Below, piece by piece: positions 6,141-13,832 of a DNA stretch of 64,000 nucleotides. Source of the DNA: a virus; the IMG/VR virus record IMGVR_UViG_3300043449_002292, positions 1 through 64,000 of that record; one strand, given 5' to 3'. Position numbers and translations under genes: made by a program. The first letter of the stretch is position 1. Each line of letters opens with the position of its first letter. The notes beneath the pieces were generated by a model that saw only the letters and a list, made by a program, of their open reading frames with translations, was not told where the DNA came from and made no database searches.

Positions 6141-6800
6141 TTATTCATCCTGCCAGCCCACGCAATCCCAGCAAGCTCCGACATCACGACCGTGCTGCGT
6201 TCTAGCGTCAAGCTCCACGTTATCAAACCTAAAAGATTCAAAAATTCGATCAGTCACCGATCCAACGACCCTGTTCTGATCATCGCATGAGTTGAATGTC
6301 ATATTTTTCAACTCATCAAGCTCGCTGTTAATCTCTTTCACGATCAACGCGCCGTATCTCCTCGCAAGCTCAACGTGCTGTAGTTCATGAAGCTTGATTA
6401 ACGCGATAAGATTCGTGAATGATTCGGAGTCGGGAGTTTGGGACCCTGAGTAGTGTGGAAGGATTATCTCAGTATTGATAGTCAAACGCTGTAAGTCGCA
6501 GCTATCGCTGTTCAGTTCAGGGACGAAGTAAGATGACGTCACTGCGCTCATGGTTTTTCCAGAGTTCGGATCTTTCGGACCAAGTTCGATCACACTGTTC
6601 CGGAGCTCAGCCCCTGTTTGACCCGTAACAACGTAGAGGCGTTCCGTAATATCGTGCTTGATAAATTGCGCAGCGACAGGGTCGACAGGATCGATCAATC
6701 CATCGAGCGGATCAAGGGTTTCAGAAGGACTCCCAATGTTACTAAGATCTGGGTTGTAACAAGCAGACGCAACCAGCAAAATGATACTCGACGATAACAT
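6141..6800 (-). CDS. Lipoprotein, DUF922-like putative zinc protease, 219 aa
   Basis: The N-terminus MLSSSIILLVASAC is a hydrophobic signal ending in a VASAC lipobox, so the mature protein would start at Cys14 as a lipoprotein. Near residues 137-141 there is HELQH (HExxH) and near residues 199-205 DARTQHG; HExxH followed by D..T.HG is the signature I know from DUF922, predicted secreted zinc-dependent proteases. In a phage it could act on the cell envelope or as a superinfection or lysis factor. It sits inside the GDL array and is more AT-rich than its surroundings, suggesting a separate origin. Protease activity is inferred. Confidence 0.72.
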   Translation of the reverse strand: MLSSSIILLVASACYNPDLSNIGSPSETLDPLDGLIDPVDPVAAQFIKHDITERLYVVTGQTGAELRNSVIELGPKDPNSGKTMSAVTSSYFVPELNSDSCDLQRLTINTEIILPHYSGSQTPDSESFTNLIALIKLHELQHVELARRYGALIVKEINSELDELKNMTFNSCDDQNRVVGSVTDRIFESFRFDNVELDARTQHGRDVGACWDCVGWQDE

Positions 6801-6822
6801 CTCTTTTCCTCGTTAAGTAGTG

Positions 6823-7119
6823 TTACTCATCATTACGAATCGGTATCACATCGACGTGTGACTCGTAGCACCAGACGATCTCACCGTTGGGTAGCATGAT
6901 CTGGCATCGTCCCAGGCCCTCGGGTCCATCGACGTGATGCTCGATGAGGGTCGCGATCGTGCCTGTTGGAACGTGATTGTATCGACCAGCGTCCGAACGC
7001 CAGACCGGAACCTGGGACATGGCACCCGTGTATGATCTTGGACTGCCCCGGAGATCGATCGGAATGTAGCGTTCCCGCTGATTCAAGCAAACGAGATCAC
7101 CGCTTCGCAGTATTGACAT
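6823..7119 (-). CDS. GDL-family-like protein, 98 aa
   Basis: Begins MSILRSGDLVCLNQRERY; strand QIMLPNGEIVWCYESHVDVI near the C-terminus matches the family template with a longer central insertion (SYTGAMSQVPVWRSDAGRY). Not overlapped with its neighbours. Function unknown. Confidence 0.75.
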   Translation of the reverse strand: MSILRSGDLVCLNQRERYIPIDLRGSPRSYTGAMSQVPVWRSDAGRYNHVPTGTIATLIEHHVDGPEGLGRCQIMLPNGEIVWCYESHVDVIPIRNDE

Positions 7120-7165
7120 CGGCAGCTCCGACCCTCGTTAATCGTAACATGAGCAGCCCAAGTGT

Positions 7166-7393
7166 TCAAGCTCGCTCACGATCTTCGACCTTGGTAAAGT
7201 AGATTAACGGTGCCTGGATCGTTCCGGAAGGCCCAAGCACCTGAAGCGATCTACCACTGGTTCCCTCACGCTGGATGACACGTAGGACAAGGCAGACACC
7301 AAGTTGCCTGATGTCCTGCCACTCTTCCTGATGATCGTTCCACTCACGCATACGAACTAGATCGCCGACCTCGATGTGAGTGGATGGCGACAT
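7166..7393 (-). CDS. GDL-family-like protein, 75 aa
   Basis: Begins MSPSTHIEVGDLVRMREW; strand LQVLGPSGTIQ. The ribosome site is weak; the start lies 5 bases after the upstream stop, so coupling is likely. Function unknown. Confidence 0.72.
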   Translation of the reverse strand: MSPSTHIEVGDLVRMREWNDHQEEWQDIRQLGVCLVLRVIQREGTSGRSLQVLGPSGTIQAPLIYFTKVEDRERA

Positions 7394-7398
7394 GGATA

Positions 7399-7830
7399 TT
7401 AATCGACCGCATCCTTCGAGAGATGAAGAGCGAGCCTCGCTGCGAGGACGCGAATTCTCTTCGCCTCCTTCTTCGTGACGCGGACCTTACCGTCGATATC
7501 CTTTCTGAGCGCGGTGGTGCGCTCCTTGTTAAGAGCCTCAGCGTCCGGGACGGGCTCGATGAACTCCTCGGCTTTAAGTGACATTTCCTGATCCTCCTCA
7601 TCTAAGTGTTTCAAACTTCGCGGGTTTACAGGCTTAATCCAACGTGAGGGGACGATGCCGACCTGACCTTCGAATATCACCTGCCATGATGGGATGAGCC
7701 AACCCGTCGGCAGATGCTTCACCAGCAAGACAAGATCACCCGTCTTGATCATCTTGTTGGATTCGTGATTCAGCGTCTCAAAGACTGACGGGATCGATAC
7801 GGTCACCTCTGCGAGATCGCCGGGCTTCAT
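7399..7830 (-). CDS. GDL-family protein with truncated duplicate and extra C-terminal domain, 143 aa
   Basis: Residues 1-26 begin MKPGDLAEVTVSIPSV and look like a broken first copy; residue 27 restarts with MIKTGDLVLLVKH and a complete family domain to about residue 70 (SWQVIFEGQVGIV). The remaining 70 residues are a charged helical domain (VRVTKKEAKRIRVLAARL) unlike anything in the array. First gene of the array in transcription order; a sigma70-like TTGAAC-N17-TAAGAT lies just upstream on the minus strand. Function unknown. Confidence 0.75.
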   Translation of the reverse strand: MKPGDLAEVTVSIPSVFETLNHESNKMIKTGDLVLLVKHLPTGWLIPSWQVIFEGQVGIVPSRWIKPVNPRSLKHLDEEDQEMSLKAEEFIEPVPDAEALNKERTTALRKDIDGKVRVTKKEAKRIRVLAARLALHLSKDAVD

Positions 7831-7892
7831 TATCTAATCTTAACCTGAATCGTCGAATTGTTCAACGAATTGAATATCTACAGCAGGGGGAC

Positions 7893-8138
7893 ATGAGGAT
7901 GAAAGCGATCGAAAAGCTCGAGAAGGCGCCCCTCCAATCGAAGAAGTTTATCGCCTACCTGATTTCCAACTTAGGGTCGAAGCTCCTGATGTTCTGGATG
8001 GTCTACAGCAAGGAGTCTGACTTCGTTCTCACAGCAGTCGTCACCGCTGCGGCGTTCATAGACATCGGATACATCCTGGGTCAGGCAGCGCTCGACAAAT
8101 ATGTCAGGGTCACATCGATGAAGGGTGAGGGGAGCTAA
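7893..8138 (+). CDS. Small membrane protein, two TM segments, 81 aa
   Basis: Plus-strand island. ATG at 7893 follows AGCAGGGGGAC. Two hydrophobic helices (about residues 19-39, FIAYLISNLGSKLLMFWMVY, and 44-65, FVLTAVVTAAAFIDIGYILG) follow a basic N-terminus and precede a short polar tail. Topology fits a holin or other inner-membrane phage protein; no family certain. Its 3' end overlaps the convergent gene below by 4 bases. Confidence 0.75.
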   Translation: MRMKAIEKLEKAPLQSKKFIAYLISNLGSKLLMFWMVYSKESDFVLTAVVTAAAFIDIGYILGQAALDKYVRVTSMKGEGS

Positions 8139-8557
8139 CCCTCTTTCTTCGTGCTGCAGCTGTCGCACAAAGTTCGGACCCACCCGCCGCTCCTGGGCTT
8201 ACCAAGCGCGCCGCAGACCTCGCAGGTCCTGTACGACAAAGCCTCGGCCATCGAGATCAGACCACGAACGTATTCGTCCGAGTTATCCACGTAGAAGCGA
8301 AGCCCACCGAACTTCTCCTTCACCTGAACCGCGCGAACCTGGACCCTCTCATCGAACTCCTCAACGGTCATGTGCTTCTTCGCACGATGATGGTTCATAT
8401 GCTGCTGGATGTGGGCACACAGAGCGTCGATAATTTCAAACCATCCATCACTGCACTCGAAGCCGAAGCACATGAGTGTCACTTTCGGATCACCGTCCCT
8501 GTCCCTGAAGATCTGTGGGTACCGCTCACACAGCTCCTTGTCTCTCTCAGGTGTCAT
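8135..8557 (-). CDS. Conserved phage protein with C-terminal Zn knuckle, 140 aa
   Basis: Contains MCFGFECSDGWFEIIDALC (about residues 29-47), VKEKFGGLRFYVD and, at the C-terminus, CEVCG.....GW..TLCDSC, a four-Cys zinc-binding pattern. This combination recurs in phage hypothetical proteins of unknown role. ATG with GGAGGAGCG; ATGA overlap with the upstream gene. Confidence 0.8.
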   Translation of the reverse strand: MTPERDKELCERYPQIFRDRDGDPKVTLMCFGFECSDGWFEIIDALCAHIQQHMNHHRAKKHMTVEEFDERVQVRAVQVKEKFGGLRFYVDNSDEYVRGLISMAEALSYRTCEVCGALGKPRSGGWVRTLCDSCSTKKEG

Positions 8558-8781
8558 CGCTCCTCCTGAGCGTCACGCGTCCGCTGCTTTCCGAGCATCA
8601 TCTCGAGCGCCTCGATCAAAATCCGCTGGAATCCCTCGGCATCGTCCACCTGCAGTCCGAAAGCAGCGTAGAACTCCGTCTCCTTCCCGTCCTCGATCTC
8701 GAAGACGAGACGCATCCCGCCACCTTCGATGGGTTCCTCGGTGATTCCGATGAGTCCGGGAACCTCAGTAACCGGTGCCAT
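8554..8781 (-). CDS. Hypothetical protein, 75 aa
   Basis: ATG with GGAGGAACG. Acidic beta/alpha protein (MAPVTEVPGLIGITEEP then RLVFEIEDGKETEFYAA). Overlaps both neighbours, 4 bases downstream and 17 upstream. No family recognised. Confidence 0.72.
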   Translation of the reverse strand: MAPVTEVPGLIGITEEPIEGGGMRLVFEIEDGKETEFYAAFGLQVDDAEGFQRILIEALEMMLGKQRTRDAQEER

Positions 8782-9112
8782 CGTTCCTCCCGCCGGGAAG
8801 CCGCTCGATCAGACCGGGATAGTAACCCGTGCCCTCCTTCAGGTGCCGAACCAGGTTCTGGGGACCGTAACCGTCCGGGTCACAGTGCGCATCCCAATGC
8901 TCGGTGATCTCATCGTGCGCGGCCATCATCACGGTCCGAAGACGCAGGTTCTCCTGTGAGAGCCGGGTGACCTCGGCCTGCAGCGCCTGGACGCGATTGG
9001 GCTCACTCACCCACTGGGCGAACTGACGGACGATCCCTTTCTCAGACTCCAGGAGCTTCCTGATGTCCTCCTCATCGATGTGATGCAACCACTTGGGTAA
9101 AGATTCACTCAT
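8765..9112 (-). CDS. Hypothetical protein with helical core, 115 aa
   Basis: Start is ATG 9110-9112 (MSESLPKWLHHIDEEDIRK); the upstream open extension is a shadow of the neighbour. Helical, with a heptad-like segment VQALQAEVTRLSQENLRLR at about residues 43-61, then a His/Asp-rich C-terminal part. No family recognised. Confidence 0.72.
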   Translation of the reverse strand: MSESLPKWLHHIDEEDIRKLLESEKGIVRQFAQWVSEPNRVQALQAEVTRLSQENLRLRTVMMAAHDEITEHWDAHCDPDGYGPQNLVRHLKEGTGYYPGLIERLPGGRNDGTGY

Positions 9113-9446
9113 CTCTGCTCTCCTCTTCGTGCTTCCGTGCAAGACTGCTGAGCCAGCTGTTGAGCGTCTCAGGATCGAAATCCTGCTTCTTGTGATCCAT
9201 CGAGGGGTCCTGACCCCACCGGGAAGCCATCCAGCCCTCGACAATTTTCCGCCAGAGCGTCACGTCGATCTGGAGTCTGAGGCTCGGACAGCTCAACTCT
9301 CCATCTCGCCAATCAACGGTGGCCGTTTCGAGGGAAGCCGTCCATCCCTCACCATCAAGGTGCAGGTAGACGTTGTCGTTCTCGAAGCATTCCTGGTAGA
9401 GGTGGAAGTCCCTTTGATCGTATGCGATGGTGCATCGTGTGCTCAT
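9105..9446 (-). CDS. Conserved hypothetical protein (MSTRCTIAY family), 113 aa
   Basis: N-terminus MSTRCTIAYDQRDFHLYQE followed by VYLHLDG resembles small phage proteins starting MSTRCTI. No catalytic motif visible. First gene behind the promoter at 9453-9481; its ATG is 6 bases after the -10, so the message would be leaderless. Confidence 0.75.
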   Translation of the reverse strand: MSTRCTIAYDQRDFHLYQECFENDNVYLHLDGEGWTASLETATVDWRDGELSCPSLRLQIDVTLWRKIVEGWMASRWGQDPSMDHKKQDFDPETLNSWLSSLARKHEEESRDE

Positions 9447-9452
9447 GAGTTT

Positions 9453-9481
9453 ACTATAAATTGGTAAACCACATTTTGCAT
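9453..9481 (-). promoter_or_regulatory. ATGCAA-N17-TATAGT promoter
   Basis: Variant of the GTGCAA class: -35 ATGCAA 9476-9481, 17-base spacer, -10 TATAGT 9453-9458. The start codon 9444-9446 follows after 6 bases. Confidence 0.65.
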
Positions 9482-9536
9482 CATGATCGTGAAATTTGTG
9501 AGGAGCCCTCCTGCGTTCGACAGGAATTCCACTCGC

Positions 9537-9568
9537 GGTTTGAGCTACGCCGTTGCGGTGCTCAAACC
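9537..9568 (-). terminator. Stem-loop at the end of the 378 aa structural gene
   Basis: Nine-base inverted repeat GGTTTGAGC / GCTCAAACC with a 14-base loop covering the stop codon of the gene ending at 9545. No U-tract follows, so termination is uncertain. Confidence 0.35.
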
Positions 9569-10681
9569 TGCCGCCTTACCGGCTGCGTTCAACGCGGCCG
9601 CGTAAGCACGATTAGGCGCCGAGCGTGCAGCGGTGAGGGCGGCCTCGGCAGCACTGCTCCCAGCAGTCTTCGCAATCTGAGCGACCACGTTGGGGAGCTC
9701 CGCGGCTGAGATCAGCGTCGATTTTCCAGCGCCCTTCCCAAGGCCTGTCAGCATGAGCATGCCGTCCTTGCTTAACGTGAGGCCGACCTGCTTCGACGCG
9801 CCGCCCGCCGTCGTGTAAGCGAACTTTGGCACCGTCGCGAGAAGCTTCTCGATCTGCGCTGGCGCAAATTTGGCAACTGCCTCCACACCCTGCCTGCCCG
9901 CCACGCCGAGCGCGTTCTTTCCGAACTCGATCAAGCTCGTTATGGCAGCCTTAACCTCAGTAACTGCCGTTGGCGCCGCCGCAGCGACCTTCTCGACTAT
10001 CTTCGTGAAGGTGCCGCTGCCAGGAAGTTTGGCAATCTGCCCCTTGATCGCGTTGAAGATCTTTGTTATGTTGGGAACTATTTTGGTTTCAACGAACGTA
10101 AGCCCCTTCAGCAGGGGCCCCTCGGCCTGCACAGCACCCTGAACGATTGTTTTGTTGATGGCCGACAAACCCTTGAATGCTTCTGCCGCGCCAGCGGCGA
10201 TGGAGCTGCCAAGTCCTCTTGCCCATTCACCGAGAGTAACGAAAGGCTTCATTAGCTTTCCAAGAGCGCCAGCTTCTCCGAAGATGCCGGAGGGTTCGAT
10301 CGCCGCGGCAGAGAACAGGCAGAAAAGCACATTCATGTAAAAGTCGAAGCCAGATGATGAGAAAATCTTGCTGCCGTAGTAGAGAACACCCGCGGCTCCG
10401 AATGCTGACCCGACCCCGAGCTGAGCGAGTCCTGGAAGGCTTCCAACAGCCTGACCGAGGCCAAGTGTGATATCTGCGAAGAGGCCCTCGTTTAGCTGCT
10501 CACGATCAACAGCGCCTGTCTGTAGAGCATATCGTAGAATCTTGCGCTCCTCTGCGATGATGATGCTCGCGAGCGCCTGGTTCTGCATGACTTCCAGCAG
10601 GGCTCCATGAATCTCCATGGAGTCAAGCTCTTTCTCTATCAGGAGAGCTTCTCTAAGAATCCTATGCGTGCTTGTTCTCAT
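9545..10681 (-). CDS. Probable virion protein, hydrophobic Ala/Gly-rich, 378 aa
   Basis: N-terminus MRTSTHRILREALLIEKEL resembles the short N-terminal helix shared by the virion-block proteins (L-R-E followed by Ala). The rest has several long hydrophobic, Ala/Gly-rich helices (about 70-150, 160-200) and repeated amphipathic helices, as in internal or pore-forming virion proteins. A late-type motif TATATTTAAATG lies 13 bases upstream. No enzymatic motif. Role inferred from composition and promoter class. Confidence 0.7.
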   Translation of the reverse strand: MRTSTHRILREALLIEKELDSMEIHGALLEVMQNQALASIIIAEERKILRYALQTGAVDREQLNEGLFADITLGLGQAVGSLPGLAQLGVGSAFGAAGVLYYGSKIFSSSGFDFYMNVLFCLFSAAAIEPSGIFGEAGALGKLMKPFVTLGEWARGLGSSIAAGAAEAFKGLSAINKTIVQGAVQAEGPLLKGLTFVETKIVPNITKIFNAIKGQIAKLPGSGTFTKIVEKVAAAAPTAVTEVKAAITSLIEFGKNALGVAGRQGVEAVAKFAPAQIEKLLATVPKFAYTTAGGASKQVGLTLSKDGMLMLTGLGKGAGKSTLISAAELPNVVAQIAKTAGSSAAEAALTAARSAPNRAYAAALNAAGKAAGLSTATA

Positions 10682-10694
10682 TTGTCACCGCATT

Positions 10695-10701
10695 TAAATA
10701 T
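10695..10701 (-). promoter_or_regulatory. Late-type motif ATATTTA
   Basis: ATATTTA, 13 bases before the start of the 378 aa structural gene; the same core precedes many virion genes here. Confidence 0.55.
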
Positions 10702-10721
10702 ACGTTGACGAGATCTTTTCA

Positions 10722-11225
10722 CTAGCGGATCTCAATTTTCACATCAACCACCGAGAAGGCGACCTGCGTCACCCACGGTGCGTCATCCTGCACGTCAAGC
10801 TCTCCGAACCCCATCGCCCCCGGGGTTGCCTGCATCGCCCAGGTCTCGATAGGAGTGCCATCGGAGTGCAGCACCTTGATCTCAATCTTTCGTGGAAGCG
10901 GCTTCATGAGCCAGGACCGGAAATAGCTATTGAGGGCAATCTCGGGCACGTTGATCGTCTCGATCGTGAGATCACCACGATCGATCATCCCGGATGTGAA
11001 CGTGGGCAGCTTGATCCCGGTAAGCGGGACATCGGCGCTGAGACCTTCGATCCGCATGATCCAGGGAGATCGCTTCATCGTGAAGCCCTTCTCGGCCTCC
11101 TCAACAACCTCCTCAACAACCTCCTCGACAGCCTCAGCGACAGCCTCGAGGATCTTCAGCTCCTCCGGCGGAGCCTCGATAACTGCCGCCTTCCGAGGCG
11201 CTCGAACCCTCTTCTTCTCGCTCAT
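10722..11225 (-). CDS. Tail-tube-like (T4 gp19-fold) protein, 167 aa
   Basis: Residues 1-48 are a basic then Glu-rich helical extension (VEEVVEEVVEEAEKGF). From about residue 50, PWIMRIEGLSADVPLTGIKLP, then GDLTIETINVPEIAL, FRSWLMKPLPRKIEIKVL and a C-terminal FSVVDVKIEIR match the strand order of the T4 gp19 tail-tube superfamily, where ..F..W......rkdi.I..L..dG.p...w is typical. It could be the tube protein or a baseplate paralogue. The leader is ATTACAAT...CAGGAG, shared with two other genes. Confidence 0.6.
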   Translation of the reverse strand: MSEKKRVRAPRKAAVIEAPPEELKILEAVAEAVEEVVEEVVEEAEKGFTMKRSPWIMRIEGLSADVPLTGIKLPTFTSGMIDRGDLTIETINVPEIALNSYFRSWLMKPLPRKIEIKVLHSDGTPIETWAMQATPGAMGFGELDVQDDAPWVTQVAFSVVDVKIEIR

Positions 11226-11237
11226 TTGAACTCCTGA

Positions 11238-11477
11238 TCAATTGTAATCAAGTTGGGATCGGTTTTTAACTTTCCCGAGATCCATCGCCAGGCATATGAG
11301 CTTTCCGAACCTCGGGTGCAGCACGCCGAGTGTGGGGATACCCTGGGTGATCACCTCGGTGTTAAGATCGCACAGCATGACGATCTCACCTGCCTGAAGA
11401 TGATGATCGACCCGACCCCTCCAACCGTAGGTGTTGTTCTTCACCCTCAGCAGATCACCTAGCTTGACGTTTTCCAT
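11238..11477 (-). CDS. GDL-family-like protein, 79 aa
   Basis: Begins MENVKLGDLLRVKNNTYG, an isolated copy of the GDL family outside the array; TLGVLHPRFGKLI is the central strand. The ATG is 6 bases after the -10 of a GTGCAA-class promoter. Function unknown. Confidence 0.75.
   Translation of the reverse strand: MENVKLGDLLRVKNNTYGWRGRVDHHLQAGEIVMLCDLNTEVITQGIPTLGVLHPRFGKLICLAMDLGKVKNRSQLDYN
11241..11248 (-). promoter_or_regulatory. ATTACAAT leader motif
   Basis: ATTACAAT 15 bases before an ATG, followed by CAGGAGTTCAA. The same arrangement (ATTACAAT, CAGGAG, then AAATG) occurs before 26502 and 56866. Probably a promoter element of a third class. Confidence 0.4.
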
Positions 11478-11483
11478 ATCATT

Positions 11484-11512
11484 ATTTTACCACAGGTCGG
11501 CTGCGGTTGCAC
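11484..11512 (-). promoter_or_regulatory. GTGCAA-N17-TAAAAT promoter
   Basis: -35 GTGCAA 11507-11512, 17-base spacer ending TGTGG, -10 TAAAAT 11484-11489. Start codon follows after 6 bases. Confidence 0.65.
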
Positions 11513-12211
11513 CTAAACCGTTAACCGTCTGTCGATGAGATCATTGATGAGGTCCCAGGCTTCCTGTATCTCGCCCGTCCTGCGTAGAACGCGATACGCG
11601 AGGTTCTCATTCGAGAGCTCACCGTCACGCTCCAGCCCAGCCTTCCGGAGCTTGGTGATACGCTTCATGGCGGCCAGCAGGGGCCCCTCCTCCTGTGAAT
11701 CGGAGGCCCTGCGGATCACCTCACGAAAATCCTGCACCTTGCCCATCACCTTCGACTCATCGAATGATGCACCATCATCCGGTGGCTCCAGAGCCCATTC
11801 ATTCCGGGTGATGCTCCAGCGGCCCGTCACCTCGGGAGGATCCTCGTTGACATCCTCGACGTAGACCTCGACCGGAATACCCCTGACTGTGATGTCGTGC
11901 TCCTCCTCCCACTTGAATTTCGCGAGCTTGCAGGCTCGCTGGGCAGCCTCTGAATCGTCGAAGGAGCTGAGGTCTGCGATGATGTGGAGGTCAAGGTCGC
12001 TGCCCGGTCCCCAGGTTTTCCCCGCATAGCTGCCGGTCAGGATGACGTCCTCAACGTCGAGATCAAGCTCGAGCTCCTCGAGAAAGCGTTCCGCGATCCG
12101 AGCGAGGGCATTCGCGACGTCGGGTCTGAGGCCCTCAGGGGTCCATACCCTCTCGCTGAGCCACGACTTCGGCCTGATCGAGCTTATCGCAGCCCGCGTG
12201 TCCAATCTCAA
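11513..12211 (-). CDS. Nucleotidyltransferase-fold protein, 232 aa
   Basis: Residues 58-77 contain ILTGSYAGKTWGPGSDLDLH, the GS..(x)..SDLDLH signature of the pol-beta-like nucleotidyltransferase fold with two acidic metal ligands. An upstream helix (RPDVANALARIAERFLEEL) and a C-terminal helical domain follow the layout of phage proteins of this group. A TTG start in a TTGA overlap with the preceding gene is the only start that keeps the conserved N-terminal part. Substrate unknown (nucleotide, tRNA or protein AMPylation are all possible). Confidence 0.75.
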   Translation of the reverse strand: MRLDTRAAISSIRPKSWLSERVWTPEGLRPDVANALARIAERFLEELELDLDVEDVILTGSYAGKTWGPGSDLDLHIIADLSSFDDSEAAQRACKLAKFKWEEEHDITVRGIPVEVYVEDVNEDPPEVTGRWSITRNEWALEPPDDGASFDESKVMGKVQDFREVIRRASDSQEEGPLLAAMKRITKLRKAGLERDGELSNENLAYRVLRRTGEIQEAWDLINDLIDRRLTV

Positions 12212-12519
12212 TCCTCGGTCGGGCGACCCATCGGGGCGCGCTCGACGTCGTCCAGCGCCGGCTCCTCGAGGTTGCGGTAGAGCGTGCGTGAGGAGACGCC
12301 CAGGTTCTTCGCTGCGTCAGGAACTCGGCCGTCAGACTTCGCCATCGCGTTGTAGATGCTGTTGCGCCAGTCGAGAGGGTCCTTGATACGGGTGGCGAGC
12401 AGGTCCGTGATGTTCTGAGGCTTGTAGAACTTGCGTGACTTCTTCTTACGTTGACGCTTCTTCTCATCGAGGATCGTCTCCTCGACAAACTCACGGATTA
12501 GCTGCTCGATCTTGTCCAT
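12208..12519 (-). CDS. Fis-type HTH protein, 103 aa
   Basis: Start at ATG 12517-12519 (MDKIEQLIREFVEETIL). Basic middle (KKRQRKKKSRKFYKP) and a C-terminal helix-turn-helix, DAAKNLGVSSRTLYRNLEE, of the Fis/NtrC-tail type. Probably a DNA-binding or small regulatory protein. The N-terminal LIREFVEE helix resembles the virion-block N-terminal helix, so packaging with DNA is also conceivable. Confidence 0.68.
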   Translation of the reverse strand: MDKIEQLIREFVEETILDEKKRQRKKKSRKFYKPQNITDLLATRIKDPLDWRNSIYNAMAKSDGRVPDAAKNLGVSSRTLYRNLEEPALDDVERAPMGRPTED

Positions 12520-12523
12520 GCTT

Positions 12524-12790
12524 TTAGGTATTTCGCTCGTCCGCTTTCTTGGACGAAAAATTGTCCTTGGCATGTGCAAGTGCCCCACGTCGCACACCAA
12601 TCTCTCGGTCCAGGTACCAGCGGGCTTTCTCGAGATCCTCGATGAACGCGTCAGGATCCTTGATCCCGTTGCGGCTGATATACTTCACCACGTTTCCGAG
12701 GTTGAAATTCAACTGCCACGCATCGATAACATCGATTGCCTCGTGACCAGTATCCTTCCGGTAGTGAGCAGGGTGGTCGACAGCGTTCAT
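12524..12790 (-). CDS. DUF3310 protein, 88 aa
   Basis: MNAVDHPAHYRKDTGHEAIDV...LNFNLGNVVKYISRNGIKDP...LEKARWYLDREI is the DUF3310 (SaV-like) signature common in phages; HPAHY and GNVVKYI.R are the conserved boxes. Function is not established. Start is ATG 12788-12790, in an ATGA overlap with the 37 aa gene above. Confidence 0.9.
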   Translation of the reverse strand: MNAVDHPAHYRKDTGHEAIDVIDAWQLNFNLGNVVKYISRNGIKDPDAFIEDLEKARWYLDREIGVRRGALAHAKDNFSSKKADERNT

Positions 12791-12900
12791 TCCCAAACCT
12801 CAGTGAGGCAGGAACCCGCTGCGATCGTCGGATCCCCGCCGGAGGCGAGGAAGTAGGCCCAGAGCTCAATCTCGTAGTTCATTCTCTCGATCTTCGTCAT
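12787..12900 (-). CDS. Small hypothetical protein, 37 aa
   Basis: ATG at 12898-12900 and TGA at 12787-12789; both ends are four-base ATGA overlaps, one with the peptidase gene and one with the DUF3310 gene, which supports it as a coupled gene. Begins MTKIERMNYEIELWAYFLAS and ends SCLTEVWE. It has GAAGAA upstream as ribosome site. Function unknown. Confidence 0.6.
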   Translation of the reverse strand: MTKIERMNYEIELWAYFLASGGDPTIAAGSCLTEVWE

Positions 12901-13361
12901 TTCTTCTCCACAACCCAGTTCGCGTATGATTTCAGGTCACGATTCCTCATATCGTGGTAGGACTCGTAGTTGATCTCCAACCCCATCCCTCGCGCGAAGC
13001 GCTCACCGATCACCCACGCCTCCCACTCCTCACCGAGAACCTCGGTCCTGACGCGTAGGGTCTCGCGGCTCCGTTCATTCCGATGCTTGAACTCATCGGA
13101 ATGGGGAAATCGTAGGCTGTAATCGGGCGCCTCCGAGAGGAGGATATGACCGATCTCGTGCAGCAGACCGAAGAGCTGGCTCTCAGGTGTCCTGCCCGGA
13201 TTGAGGACGATCATCCGCCGTGTGAAGTTCACATGATCGTCCTCGGATCGGCTCCACTCAAGGTCCCAGCCACGCTCGTTGAGCCATGTCTCGATCTTGA
13301 TGAAAGATTGCGGGATCGGATTACCCATGAACAGCGCGTCGCGCAGGAAGATGGGTCGCAC
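12897..13361 (-). CDS. ImmA/IrrE-like zinc metallopeptidase, 154 aa
   Basis: LLHEIGHILLSEAP at about residues 66-79 gives the HExxH zinc site of the ImmA/IrrE-like (COG2856-type) peptidase family; the following helix has a Glu-rich segment that may supply the third ligand (WEAWVIGERFARG). The family cleaves repressors in some mobile elements; the phage target is unknown. GTG start 13359-13361, three bases after the upstream stop; ATG at 13328 is the alternative. Confidence 0.68.
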   Translation of the reverse strand: MRPIFLRDALFMGNPIPQSFIKIETWLNERGWDLEWSRSEDDHVNFTRRMIVLNPGRTPESQLFGLLHEIGHILLSEAPDYSLRFPHSDEFKHRNERSRETLRVRTEVLGEEWEAWVIGERFARGMGLEINYESYHDMRNRDLKSYANWVVEKK

Positions 13362-13364
13362 GGA

Positions 13365-13568
13365 TCACTCTCGCATCAGATCGTTGATGTCCGCCGTGAA
13401 GCTCTCGCTCCCACCCTGTGGGATATCAAGACGGACGATCGCTAGGAACTTTCGAGCAGAGGTGCCGCCCTCGAAGTGCTCAGTTCCCGCCCGTTCCACG
13501 AGCTGCGTCACGGTGCCGATCAGCTTACCGTTGTAGACATGACTCACCCTATCGCCGACCTTTATCAT
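13365..13568 (-). CDS. KOW/SH3-like small protein, 67 aa
   Basis: MIKVGDRVSHVYNGKLIGTVTQL is a KOW-like start (GD.V.......G.V), related in pattern to the GDL family, but with VGDRV and a different second half (FLAIVRLDIPQGGSESF). ATG with GGAGATCAG. Function unknown. Confidence 0.72.
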   Translation of the reverse strand: MIKVGDRVSHVYNGKLIGTVTQLVERAGTEHFEGGTSARKFLAIVRLDIPQGGSESFTADINDLMRE

Positions 13569-13579
13569 CTGATCTCCAT

Positions 13580-13816
13580 TTAGGCTGATGTTCTCTGCGC
13601 CTTCTGTATTATAGCATCCGCCACCAGGAGATTACCAATCACGAAATCATTTTGCATGATATCATCGATGTCGACGGAGGTCGGTAGCGGTAACCGCTCC
13701 AGCTTCATGATGTAGGTGCTGAGGGTGAGAGAATAGTAGAGGTTATTGGCGATCGTCTCAGCGTTGTTCCTCGCCCTCTCAAATGGTCCCCTCGATTTTA
13801 CTAAGCTCATCATCAT
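13580..13816 (-). CDS. Hypothetical protein, 78 aa
   Basis: First of three consecutive ATGs chosen (13814-13816) because GGAGGCCAGC precedes it. Helical, with IVDDIMQNDFVIGNLLVADAI-like amphipathic C-terminus. A CTATTTAATC late-type variant lies 16 bases upstream, suggesting a virion or late gene. No family recognised. Confidence 0.65.
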   Translation of the reverse strand: MMMSLVKSRGPFERARNNAETIANNLYYSLTLSTYIMKLERLPLPTSVDIDDIMQNDFVIGNLLVADAIIQKAQRTSA

Positions 13817-13832
13817 GCTGGCCTCCCTCGAT

